From NCBI RefSeq assembly GCF_963583255.1, contig NC_084819.1, positions 19,207,460 through 19,271,459 of the forward strand: DNA of 64,000 nucleotides, in the 5' to 3' direction. Shown one piece after another: positions 1 to 10,102 of the stretch; within the stretch, counting starts at the first letter, position 1, and each line of letters begins with the position of its first letter. This stretch comes from Pyrus communis. Taxonomy: Eukaryota > Streptophyta > Magnoliopsida > Rosales > Rosaceae. The notes below the pieces were generated by a model. It had not been told where the DNA came from, ran no database searches, and worked only from the letters and a program-made list of their open reading frames with translations. Position numbers and translations under genes: made by a program.

Positions 1-58
1 AGATAAAATGTGATTTTTCATTAAAAGTAAACAGTACATGACTGTTTCGTTAAAACTT
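1..58 (+). repeat. Partial MITE, family M1, at window edge
   Basis: The first bases carry the motif GATTTTTCATTAAAAGTAAA followed by a TTTCGTTAAAACTT end. The same motif recurs in copies at 22167-22325, 27047-27205 and, inverted, 61228-61380. Only the right part lies inside the window. Confidence 0.6.
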
Positions 59-112
59 TTTTTTTTTTATATTTTTTTTAAATTAAAATCTATTAAACAA
101 AATTAATTAAAC

Positions 113-516
113 TGTAACAATAGTCGTTCAACTTTAACTCAATTAGAATAACGTTCATCAAATCAAAAATCTGTAACCATTGGTTCTTAACTCATCAAAA
201 CGTGCAACTATAGTCATTTTCATCGACTCCATCAAAACTTCCGTCAAAATGAGTCATGTTGGAACAATTATTGCTACAATTGAGTTAAAATTAAGAGACT
301 ATTGCTACAATTTTCTCATTTGATTTTTCACATTTGCCCTCAACCTCAAGTGCGTGGCATGTGACTCATTTTGACAAAAATTCTAATGAAGTTGACAAAA
401 AAGACCTTGCCTAGATGTTTTGATGAATCAAGGAACTAACGATCACAAATTTTTAGTTGAAGGGTCATTACTCTAATTGGATTAAAAATAAGAGACAATT
501 GCTACAATTTCCTCTT
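113..516. repeat. Foldback MITE-like element
   Basis: The left part (about 113-210) contains AACAATAGTCGTTCAACTTT and a later GGTTCTTAACTCATCAAAAC. The right part (about 415-516), read on the other strand, contains related AGTAATGACCCTTCAACTAA and AGTTCCTTGATTCATCAAAA stretches. The two arms form a long imperfect inverted repeat of roughly 100 bases with no coding potential between them. No clear target-site duplication was found. Confidence 0.5.
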
Positions 517-819
517 ATTTCAACTTTTATTAAACAAAAACATTTATATGAGAGAATTCAGGCTCTTCCATTTTCCAAATGTGGATGTTGACTTGTTAGA
601 GCATCTCCGATGCACGGCAGAGTTGTATATCCGAAGCCTGAGACGGAGCATCTTTCTGTCCAAATATAAGGGCAAACCACCTCCGATGCACCGGAGATTC
701 AAAACTCATATTTGAGATTCCGGCCAAATTATGTATCCAAGACAAGTACGCACTTTATATCACTTAAAACAAAGATTCAACTTCAAGTGACAGTTCCATA
801 CATATGCAGATGAAAACTT
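517..819. other. 3' flank of the RING gene, repeat-like
   Basis: Non-coding. It contains a stretch (about 599-690) with a pair of CTCCGATGCACSG motifs in direct order, typical of small dispersed plant repeats. No gene is seen here. Confidence 0.4.
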
Positions 820-2844
820 TCATTCGCTGCAGTCGGAGTCATAAAATATGTTCAAGTAAGGAATCACAGGTCTATGTTCGGCAAGTTCTCCCTCTGCTGG
901 CTCCGTAGTTACTCCCGGGGCACTCCAACCTAAGCGTTGCATGCACACAGCATCGTATGCTTCAATGTTCAAACCCGAAGCAAGAAATAGTTCCACCTCG
1001 TTTACAAAGCGATTGGTTTTTGCTGCCAGGAAGGGCCCTGCTGCATCAGAGGTTGATTCTTGAAATTCTCCTTGTGTTTCTTCAGGTGCTGTTGTTCGAC
1101 CTTTCTGCTCATCCCTGAAAAATGCATGGTCCGGGTAAAAGTTCAGACGCAGAGATACTTCAATGTTATATTCTTTTTCATCTCATCCAAAAGAACTCAA
1201 AAGATGGGAGCAAACTTTGGAACATTATTCAATTAATTATCATGGATGATCAACTCCTTTTTCAAAATCTAGATCGTAGCACATATCACCTTGTCAAGGA
1301 TGACTTAATCACGCCATGTATGTGGTGCATGACGATGTCAACATCTTCCTCCTATAAGTAGCAAAGAAGCAAGTTAGCTATAAAGAGTCACCCAAATAAC
1401 TATAAAACGTGTGTTCTGCTGTGGTTGTCATATATAGAGAGGCCACATGCACAATTTTATGATTTAGCTAATTGGACTAGGTGATCCAGTTCATTGCCTA
1501 GCCAAAACAAAACGAAAGTCTGTAGGATGTTGAAATGTCCTCGTGTCACCACGAGAGAAAAGTTATGCAGAAGAAGTCAAGACCTGCATGAGAGCTTGGA
1601 TTTCCCTTCTCAACCAACTTTGGAGCCAGCGGTTTGGCTGAAGATACTTGTGGGACTTCCAATAGCGTGATACGTCAAATATGTCACTTAAGAAACCTAA
1701 TTAAAAAAACAAAGTTAACCAACTGGAAGACATATATACGGTGACAGCATTTCACAGGATGTAAAATGAGAAACAACACAACCAATAAAATTATAAGAAG
1801 CACAAAACCTGGTTCGGTGTAATAACATTGCAATCTATACTTGTGATCCTTCGATAAGATAAAGCTGCAGATATCATTAACGGAAAAAACATAAGTAAAC
1901 CACAGTTACATCACCGACACGAGCTCAAAGAGATAAAAACAGAAGAATACACGTACCCTGAATCCTGATCAATGCAATGCTTTTGAAAAGAACATCCATC
2001 GTAATCATATATTATACAAACATTTTCCGTCTGCGTCAAGCCACTAAAATTCAGCACTATCTATAACAAAAAGAAACAAAACTTGATTGAACAGAGATGC
2101 AGTATGAACAAACTGACCTTGCAAAGAGGACACTTTATATAATCCGGCGGGCAAGACTGCTTGCGAGCAACAACTTCCGTCCAACGCAAAATGCACTTGT
2201 AACAGAACTTATCTGCAACACAGAATTCGGGGATTTCGAAGACTCAATAGACGACTAAACATCACAGTCACACAGTTTTGTTTCACAGCATATACATCAT
2301 TAACAAAGACCCATTTTTTCGACATTTTCGCTCATCAACCATTGAAAACATAATACTTAATCCTATCAAATAAAAAGTTAGAAAACTGCCCAACATAAAT
2401 TGAACATCTACAAATCGTACAAAGACCCTTTTTTTACCTCCATTGACAAGAAAAAAAATGTATGATTATTCTTTAATACGTAATCAATTATATAGAAATT
2501 CAAGCTTCATCAATTGCTAAAGCACAAAAATTCATAAAAATATCGCAATTCTTGAAGAAACCCAATTCATGGAACTTGAAACAATGATCAATCAAAACCC
2601 AGCACCGAATAAGAGTTAAAAAAGAAAAATTAAATTTGATGCCCTGTTTGGTTTCCGAGAAAATGCAAGAAAATATGGAAATTGAAACCACAGAGAAGCT
2701 GAGAGAAAGGAACGTACGGAGACATTTTTCGAGATAAGAATCTTGAATTATGGGTCCGAGGCAGATGGGGCAAGGATTTGGGTCCTCCTCCGAACAAGAA
2801 GAAGAGCTTTTGATTTTGTCGGCATTCAATCCTCGCTTCTCCAT
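820..2844 (-). CDS. RING-finger E3 ubiquitin ligase (Topors-like)
   Basis: Seven exons on the minus strand: 2844-2718, 2212-2118, 2030-1957, 1864-1809, 1696-1584, 1351-1290, 1114-820. All boundaries are GT-AG, all phases agree, and they give 273 residues. The RING finger is split across exons 1 and 2. CPIC starts near residue 25, then C-L-H-K-F-C-Y-K-C (the histidine is created by the splice), then CPLC. Exon 3 encodes a conserved YDYDGCSFQKHC stretch. The last exon has FLAAKTNRFVNEVELFLASG and a WSAPGVTT segment, as in plant Topors-like RING/U-box proteins. Expected role: transfer of ubiquitin from an E2 to unknown substrates, probably in the nucleus. Family assignment is strong; substrate is unknown. 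Confidence 0.88.
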
Positions 2845-3770
2845 TTTTGCTTGCTCCTTTCAATTCCTTGTGAGAAGGGAGCCTCTGTCGTCTCCGATGT
2901 TCACCATCGGATAATCAGATTAATGCGGTGCCGTTTCGCGAGAAACGACGCTAATAAAGATGTCGTTGCATTTTTCTATATTTCTTAGCAGCTATTTATG
3001 TTGCCGAATGTACTAGGCTGCCAATTATCCTATTGCCATTTAATTCGAGAGATTTTCATTCAAATTTTCGAATAATGTCATAAGATAGGCATGTGACATA
3101 AATTTATATGAAATTCTATAAAATTCACTGTTCAAAAAATCTCTGTCTATCGTTGCCTAGATGCTAAGCGACTGATCACCGCTCTAATTAATAACTAGGC
3201 GTTTGAAAATTAAGAAAATGTGCATAGACTTGTTGAGGTGCCCGTCTAGACCGTTTAGGCACCCGTCTAGCCCACCCAGATCCACTTAGGCACATGTCTC
3301 ACTTAGACAGAAAATACATAACTTTTATTTTGCATTTCATTTTTTTTCAATAAATTGTAAAAGACTTGTCGAATACTTAAATGAACGTACATTATATGCT
3401 TGTTCCTCATGTTTTTATTATATTCCAAGACTTCATAATATATATACGTATATATATATATCATTCTATTTTGTAGTTTATGATGAAATTATATATACAT
3501 ATTTTTTAAGTATAAATAAACACTTATTTACACGAAATATAATATATTTACTTAAATCTGCCATAGGTCCCGCCGCTCCAAGTAAACATGTCATTTGTGT
3601 TACTTTGTATATCATTTGGATTAAATTGGCTATTCCACCTATGAACTTAACTACATCAAATTTCGGGTCATCTTTCTTTTGAATAAGTATTCAATATGAT
3701 TGTCGCACCACACGTGAAATTAACAATCCACTTATGATATAACATATGTCCAACTATTTGCTATTACTAG
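2845..3770. other. Intergenic, with decayed repeat
   Basis: 5' flank of the RING gene, then an AT-rich spacer. At 3130-3310 there is a decayed repeat with CTAGATGCTAAGCGAC and GCCCGTCTAGACCGTTTAGG motifs, a type I associate with dispersed Maleae repeats. No credible coding region is seen. Confidence 0.4.
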
Positions 3771-4319
3771 CTATACTCTACGTCCCTGAAATATCAACCA
3801 TTTCGTCTCCTGATGGTTTGGAAGGTCGAGCTTCGGAACATACAAAACCGAAACTTCAAGTGCGGGCTTGTTGCTGTCAACTGACGGCGCTGTCCATGGC
3901 AGTCCAATCTCTTGATCTCCAAAAGTCATGAGCTGCCTTTCGTCCATCGCACGACTAGAAGGCCTAATGGTGTAGAAAAAGTTATCCTTCGCCTTTCTCA
4001 AATCAATAGCTTCTTGTTCCTTTGATTGATCACTAAGAAATTTATAGGACTCCGTCTTCTGCAAAGTCATCGGGTAAGTTTGATCTGTATCGACATCTTT
4101 GAATGTAAACTCAACCGGTTTCCACTCGTGTAGTAACTTTTGATTAGCCGCGGTCATGTTCCCTACAACGTGCTCTTCGAATTCCTTAGAAGGATCAATC
4201 TTGAGGACGCCGGTGTGCAAGTGATCTACTTCGAGTTTGATCTTGAATGGAGAAGGAGTACTAGTTTCTGCAGCAACGGCTTCGCCTTTACTGCTCCTGC
4301 TACTACTGCTAGATGCCAT
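3771..4319 (-). CDS. Intronless gene of unknown function, 182 aa
   Basis: An open frame of 182 residues starting with a serine run (MASSSSSRSSKGE). The ATG at 4319 was chosen because a TATA box at 4425-4432 puts the transcript start near 4400, just upstream. The reading frame extends further 5' but would begin at the cap site. The protein is soluble and charged, with no signal peptide or membrane segment. Recognisable blocks are VEFTFKDVDTDQTYPMTLQK near the middle and a short ALEVSVLYVPKLDLPN tail. I do not recognise the family. Codon use and the clean promoter argue for a real gene. It lies tail-to-head between the RING and NPH3 genes, all on the same strand. Confidence 0.6.
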   Translation of the reverse strand: MASSSSSRSSKGEAVAAETSTPSPFKIKLEVDHLHTGVLKIDPSKEFEEHVVGNMTAANQKLLHEWKPVEFTFKDVDTDQTYPMTLQKTESYKFLSDQSKEQEAIDLRKAKDNFFYTIRPSSRAMDERQLMTFGDQEIGLPWTAPSVDSNKPALEVSVLYVPKLDLPNHQETKWLIFQGRRV

Positions 4320-4424
4320 GATATGATTCGAACCTTCGAACAATTTTGTCAGTTTTGAGGTTTGGTATCTTGTGTCACAAGTCAGTTGTTTTGGGGTGAT
4401 CAAACATGTATTGCCCTCTCTGAC

Positions 4425-4432
4425 TATTTATA
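4425..4432 (-). promoter_or_regulatory. TATA box of the unknown 182-aa gene
   Basis: Reads TATAAATA on the minus strand, 106 bases upstream of the chosen ATG at 4319. This is a normal plant spacing for a short 5' leader. Confidence 0.5.
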
Positions 4433-4495
4433 ATCTTGTAAGGCATGCCATTGCTTAATTGCATTTTCATCACGTGCTATCGAGCGATAACTTCT

Positions 4496-4653
4496 GTTTA
4501 AATAAGCCTGCTTTTGAGGTTTGTCTTCAAATTTAGTAGCGAATTATTGTCCGCGTGAACTCTTCATCTAGTGTGTTTAAATCAGCCTGCCTCTGTGATT
4601 AGTGTTCAAATTCAATATCGAATTATTGTCCGCGTGAGCTCTTCGTCTAGCGT
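4496..4653. repeat. 79-bp tandem duplication
   Basis: Two head-to-tail copies (4496-4574 and 4575-4653) share GTTTAAAT-AGCCTGC and GAATTATTGTCCGCGTGA cores with moderate divergence. They lie just beyond the NPH3 stop, probably in its 3' untranslated region. Confidence 0.7.
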
Positions 4654-4767
4654 TTCTGAAATTCTTTGAAATCGTAAGATGGAATAACAATGTCCAGCTC
4701 GGGCAGGCTGTTCGTATTACGTTACGAAAAGAAAGTACATTTTCCAAATGAAACTCACAGTTCTCTT

Positions 4768-7056
4768 CTATACGATACATCTCTTCACTTGGTTTTGAAG
4801 CTTTGTTTTGCAAATTTTCAAATCATTGAGCTGCAATCTCATTGTCTCAACCTCTGCTGCCATTGAATTTATTTCCTTCCGCAAGTTCGCCATTCCCTTC
4901 CCTAAACCTTTATTTACTCTGACAATTGCCTGAGTCATCGTTCTTCGGTAATTTGATCCAATAGCTGTCATGGACCTTGACATGTTTACTTGCTCAAGAA
5001 GGATAAATCGCGTATTAATCTTCAAGGGTAACCGATCATTCTTCATTACGTGCTGGCGTGCTTCTTGTGACAACCGATGATACTCCAGGTTTCTACACAG
5101 ACTCATTCTTTCTTCTTTTGTTAAGTTAGGGTGTACCTGCAGTAAGAAAACAATTATATATAAGCTCCTCCTGTTTAAGTAATTGCATTTAACTGCTGCA
5201 TGTTATCGGAAAATGGAAGAAACATCGATACCTTGAGGTACGTGTCAATGGCTCTATAAAGATTGTCATCGCAAAACCGAGCGTCTTTTGGCAATGCTTC
5301 TGCAAGTGATTGGAAATTATTCACCTTAAGGTTCTCATCCTTTGCAACTAGGGTAAGATATCCGTCTATCAGCCTTCCAACCGCAAACCTTTTTGGTGTT
5401 GGACTACTCAAAACTATGGAAACATATGACACCACCACCCTTATAACAAGACCGACATCATAGACACTCTCTTTCTCTCCATAGTTCCTAACCAAGAGAT
5501 CCGGAGCGCGACATTGATCCAGCTTGAAAGCTATTCTTCTTTCGAGCATGTTCAACAAGTCCGAGTTTATTTTTGTCATAAACCCTAGCTTAAGAAGATG
5601 AAGTATAAAGTTGCAAGTAATTGAATTCTCCTCCGTAGGAAGTACCTTAACCAAGCACTCGGTTGTAACTCTTAGGAGCTGATGTGTCATATGCTTCGGG
5701 GTCATTCTTTCGAGTCCAGAGGTGACTCGCGAGAGCCATTTTGCAGTCCAATGCGCTATACAGGATCCTATCAGGTCTGCTCTCATCCCTTTAAGTTTTA
5801 AGGCTTGGACCACTTCGATGAAATGATCTATTCGAAGGAACGAGACATCTTCAAACCACCAAGTGTCAGCTGCATCTTGAAACCTCGGGTTCTCTGCATT
5901 GTTTGGCAGAACATTGAAGCACTGTATTTCATCAGTTTCAGAACTAAATGCTTTAAGGTTTGTACAGGCCTTCCAAGCAATAGCTTCCGCACTTCGTTTG
6001 GAGATTTTCAACTCTTTAGCGCACGAAGAGATCGATTCACAGCTTCTCAAAATCCGGAAGGTGTCTTTCCATGACGAAAACATCAAAAAGCTCAAAAAGG
6101 TCTCGGTTTTGGAAATCAGATTTCCTTGTTCGAAGTCATCACTCATTTCCAAGAAATGCGCAGCACAATATAGCGGAGCTACGTTGGCAGCAGTTAGATC
6201 AACCTTCCAACCATAGCAGAACTTGACTACAGATTCGAAAACTTTTGCTCCGCCTGGAAGATTGTCTATCTGGATTTTGGGGCTGGCATCTCTCCCTACA
6301 CTAATTCTCTGGAATACTAGTCGATTCAAGTATCCACTTCTCATGACCATCGGAAGCTGAGGATCGACAAACCATGAAATTAAACTTCAAAGAATCAGAA
6401 CCTAACATCTCAGTTTCTTAATTCAAAAGTTCTATCTAGTTTCTAGTCTAAATATTTTCGATACAACATGCGAGTTAAGGCATTTTTTCAGAGAAATTTC
6501 ATATATATCAACATTTCACCAATACAATTCTTTGATAAAAATTGTCACCGGTGACAAATCTATTAGTATAAACATGGCTGCCTATTCTTGGCAAACTAGT
6601 TTCTTGCAACTCAAGAAATTTCCCCGAAAGACCTTCAGTAAGAGCTAAGGAGTATCGTCTTTCAGGCATTGTAGCATACCTTGTGCAAGTAAAAGTTGGA
6701 GTCTCCAACTTGTATGATCAAATCATTTACCACTTCTGTCCTAACAAACCTGCAAGAAAAAAAAATGGATGGTTGCCACTAGCCACAATCAAAACCAAAA
6801 AAAAGGAGAGACGGGGATGTTACAGTGACGGTATCCATGGATGAATATAAGTAGAGACAACAAGAGGAGAGGAAGGGGTATACCAGTTCTGATTTCTTCT
6901 CTCTATAGCTTCAGCAACCATACCGACATTAGCCGGAGTAATGACACACTTGTTGCGCCTCCCACCGCATACTGAAAACTGACCAAGATTTTCTCTATCG
7001 GCATTTTTCGTACCTGCAGTAGCCTTGTCATGTCCATGCAAGACAAAAGCATACAT
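4768..7056 (-). CDS. NPH3-domain BTB/POZ protein (At3g50840 type)
   Basis: Four exons: 7056-6884, 6749-6680, 6356-5232, 5136-4768, giving 578 residues with consistent phases. Exon 2 carries the start of the BTB fold (VNDLIIQVGDSNFYLHK), continued in exon 3 by SGYLNRLVFQ and the FCYGWKVDLTAANV region. The NPH3 domain follows, with WWFEDVSFLRIDHF, RNYGEKESVYDVGLVIR and the hallmark LPKDARFCDDNLYRAIDTYL. Exon 4 has CRNLEYHRLSQEARQHVMKN and a coiled-coil tail. Such proteins act at the plasma membrane as CUL3 substrate adaptors in phototropin or auxin-transport signalling. The first exon is odd: residues 1-45 are not typical, and a later in-frame ATG (GMVAEAIERRNQNW) is a possible start. Confidence 0.9.
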
Positions 7057-7506
7057 TTTGTGCTTCAAAGTATGAACAGATAGAAAAAGGAATTGTTGTT
7101 CCGAAGCACTTTTGAGCTCTGGCCTTTTATATAGAACACAAAAGGTTGAAGTATTTTTTGTGGGGTGGGGGGCTGAAGTAGTTGGGAAATTAAGAGGGTT
7201 GGTTGGCTTTTGCCATCTGCTGTCATTTTAAGCATGTATAGGTCGGTGTATATCGTGGATGAACTGAAGCCACTGCCGTGATAATATGTGTCCCACGTAG
7301 ACCTATTTTTAGGTGCATTCAATCAATGTCATAAATTAAATTATTTACCCTTTTGTTGTTTGTAAATACATCAACTTGGGAAGACAAAGTCAAAAGAATT
7401 TGAACTTGGATTGGAGGGAGAAAAGCTTGGGTAGGGAGGTACTAATCATTAGCCGGACATTATACTTTAGGAGAGATTTTTTTCGTGTAACCTTGCTGAC
7501 CATATA
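7057..7506. other. Promoter region of the NPH3 gene
   Basis: 5' flank of the NPH3 gene up to the hAT insertion site. It has a homopolymeric GGGGTGGGGGGC patch near 7160 and otherwise no coding signal. The hAT element begins 459 bases upstream of the chosen ATG, so it may have displaced promoter sequence. Confidence 0.4.
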
Positions 7507-7514
7507 CTCTAAGG
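7507..7514 (+). repeat. Target-site duplication, left copy
   Basis: CTCTAAGG, identical to 9688-9695. Eight bases is the length produced by hAT transposases. Confidence 0.9.
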
Positions 7515-7790
7515 TAGGGCTGGGCACGGGCCGGGCCGGGCCCAATTTTGAAGGGACCGGACCGGACCTAGGTTCAAAGGGAACGGGGCGGGCCGGGCCG
7601 GGGATTACATTTTTTAATATAAGAACCGGACATTACCCGGCCCGGTTGAAACGGGCCGGTTCGGGCCGGGTCCACGGGTCCTTTTTTTTTTTTTTTTTTT
7701 GGTTGTTTGAAAGAAAAAAAAAAAAATTGTACATATTCACAGATTGCAAACTGCACAGATTGCAATCTGCACAAAAAACTGCAGACTAAT

Positions 7791-7829
7791 ATGCAAAGAC
7801 TCCGGTGAACACAGAACTTCATATCAAAA
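7791..7829. repeat. 39-bp direct repeat, copy 1
   Basis: Starts ATGCAAAGACTCCGGTGAAC and recurs, apparently identical, at 7923-7961. Both copies are inside the hAT element, and copy 2 directly follows the captured PYL splice donor. Confidence 0.85.
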
Positions 7830-7922
7830 TCTTGTGAACTAGTTAACCTTTTAGCTTGTATGCTGAGAAATGTGCAACCAAATAAAAGGAAAAGAGAAGT
7901 ATGTGCTGAATTATAAAAGGAT

Positions 7923-7961
7923 ATGCAAAGACTCCGGTGAACACAGAACTTCATATCAAAG
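7923..7961. repeat. 39-bp direct repeat, copy 2
   Basis: Second copy of the repeat at 7791-7829. On the minus strand it lies in what would be the intron following the PYL-derived exon piece. Confidence 0.85.
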
Positions 7962-7964
7962 TCT

Positions 7965-9362
7965 TCATACCCTAAGTCTGTGATCCCCACCAATTATTTT
8001 AATGCTAAGAATATGCTCGTCATCGTCAAGAAGTTCCAATCTTTCAGTACTTGTAGTGGCAGGAAGCCCAGACTTAACATCAACTTCTCTGAGACTTCCA
8101 ATCTCAAGGTTCCCCTGCACCACACACCTGCTGACGAAAAATGGAGTTGACGGAGACAGAAGGTTCTTGATATGCTGCTCAAGTGCATTGATATCTTTGC
8201 CAGAAGGATCTTTGGCAACCTGCATTTTCACAAAGAGTACCATACTTAAGTTATAACACCTCAATTTCACAAGAATTTTAAGGATATCGATCAAATCTGA
8301 AACACATTAGCAGCACCATAACATTGCTAATTCCAGCAACAGTTCCAAATACACAACACCAGCTACTCAAACTACGAATACACGAAACCGAAATTAAACG
8401 TTTTAATCTTAATCAATATTTACGGGCCGAAACTTTTAGGTGTAAATCTAACAATAATTCGAACAGACTCGAGTGCAAGGTGGAGATCTGTGAATGTAGT
8501 AAACAGTATATCAATTAGCTTAGTGCTGAACCTAAGATTTACGAAAACAATACAAATCTTTCAAAAGCTTCGATATCATAGAATTGCAATTATATAATTC
8601 ATGCTATCACCGAAACCGGATCAGAAGACAATGACTAACAAACAACATCTCTACACAAGACTTTAAGTACACTAACGGAAAGAACTCATGGTAAGAAACG
8701 GATCAAACCAAAGGCAACTATGATATTAAAATATGACTCGAAAGAAATAGAGATCAAAGCAAGTAAAGTTCATTAACAAAAGTAAACGATGAGGGTAAGT
8801 CAAACATTAGCAGCAGAAACAGATCTAAACAACAAAAGCAACAGAATTTCATCACAAACTAATCAATTCGAGTCGAATCGAAATTCAATTGAACAACAAG
8901 ATTTCGAAAACCCCAACAAAACCCACTTCCCAAAACCCACCAAGATCCAACCTTTTCAACTCAAAAATCAAATCCCACATCCAAAACAGCCCCAATTAAG
9001 ATCCCAAGTTTTCGAAACCCAAAAGCGATACTTACAAAGCAATCGTCGTCGATGGTGAAGATGTACTTCTTCTTGGAGACCATGTAGCCGAAGCATCTGC
9101 AAGCAGAGTCCTTGAAGGAGATGCAGGACGCCTTGGGACCCAGAATCCGGTTGATATCGTTGCGGTTGTAGAGCTCGTAGTCGAAGCCCTCCGGGACCTT
9201 GATCACCTTCGACGGGTCGCCGTCCTGGACGATGATGAGGTGGTACTGCTGGAAGAAGGGCCTCCACATCTCGAGGAAATCGAGGTTTCGGATGGTGGGG
9301 ATGACGATGTCGAGCTCGTCCTTCAGCAGAGGGGTCGGGGCGACCTTGCTGTACTGCGCCAT
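7965..9362 (-). CDS. Chimeric RGP-PYL gene captured by the hAT element
   Basis: Exon 1 (9362-9036) encodes 109 residues matching the start of reversibly glycosylated polypeptide / UDP-arabinopyranose mutase, including [19 protein letters not shown] and the DDDCF motif. A retained intron (GTAAGT to AG, 814 bp) joins exon 2 (8219-7965). Exon 2 continues as RGP to SPSTPFF (about 8136) and then changes to an abscisic-acid receptor: [20 protein letters not shown] and GGDHRLR. The frame stays open for 193 residues and stops one codon after the PYL segment, where PYL's own splice donor (AGG|GTATGA) is preserved. The RGP part keeps the DDD metal/nucleotide site but lacks the rest of the enzyme. The PYL part lacks most of the ligand pocket. 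A native function is unlikely; expression is unknown. Confidence 0.75.
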
Positions 9363-9687
9363 GGCTGCAGCTGCTTCTCACCGACGGAGAGCGAGAGAGA
9401 GGGAGGGAGAGAGAGACGGGTTGGAGTTTAGACTAAAACCTAAAACCAACGGTCATGATTGGAAGGTATGTTTATTTTCAATCTGGGCCGTCCATTTCAA
9501 TTACAAACGGGCCGGTTCGGGGCCCCGTTTTTCTATAAATCTGGAACCGGCCCGACCCTAGAATGCCATTACCTAGGCCCGCCCCGCCCCGTTTCCCCTA
9601 TTTAAAAACAGGACCCGCCCCGTACCCGCCCCGACCCGCCTATACCCGCCCCTACCCGCGGGCCCAAGACCCGTTTGCCCAACCCTA

Positions 9688-9695
9688 CTCTAAGG
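9688..9695 (+). repeat. Target-site duplication, right copy
   Basis: CTCTAAGG, identical to 7507-7514. Confidence 0.9.
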
Positions 9696-10102
9696 TTTTG
9701 ACGTACTTTAGTCATACTTGATCTCAAGTTGATCTCGTTTAGTGTGAGACTGTCCTAATCATGTAACCTACAAAAACTTTTGAGTTGAGATCCTTTTTTG
9801 ATGTACGTGTTCAAGCTTTGATCTAGAAATTCGAATCGTTTAAGAGAGAGATACGGACTGTTCAAAAACTTCGTTTCCTGTGAGATGGGTCGGTGATACA
9901 AGTTTATAAGAACCGTACGATTTAAATTGAAGGGTCAAATTGTCAAGTCCGGCTGCTCTGGACACAAGGAAAAGAAATAAAAAAAATTAAAGTACTTTTA
10001 TTTTATTTTTGGTGAAAAATTCCACATGAGAATGTTCTTCAGTTCAAACGGTCATATTTTTTTCTTCTTCGCCGTCTTTGAGATCAAAGAGCGGGAGTAG
10101 AA
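9696..10102. other. 5' flank of the membrane-protein gene
   Basis: AT-rich non-coding spacer between the hAT element and the plus-strand gene at 10103. No repeat or RNA gene was recognised. Confidence 0.4.

Larger units (their letters stand above)
7515..9687. mobile_element. Non-autonomous hAT element carrying host gene fragments (Pack-hAT)
   Basis: The element is 2,173 bp and is flanked by perfect 8-bp duplications (7507-7514 and 9688-9695). Its ends are inverted repeats, TAGGGCTGGGCA at the left and, on the other strand from the right, TAGGGTTGGGCA. Both ends continue into very GC-rich subterminal blocks built of CCGGGCC-like words (7530-7680 and 9505-9665), strongly unlike the AT-rich surroundings. 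No hAT transposase (hATC dimerisation domain) is visible, so movement would need a helper. The interior holds an RGP gene piece with promoter-proximal exon, intron and part of exon 2, fused to a PYL exon piece. It also holds a T20 run at 7681 and a 39-bp direct repeat. Confidence 0.9.

Noticed and set aside
8968..9381. Alternative 137-codon frame over the RGP exon
   Set aside because: Out-of-frame shadow of the conserved RGP exon; Arg/His/Pro-rich and without family similarity.
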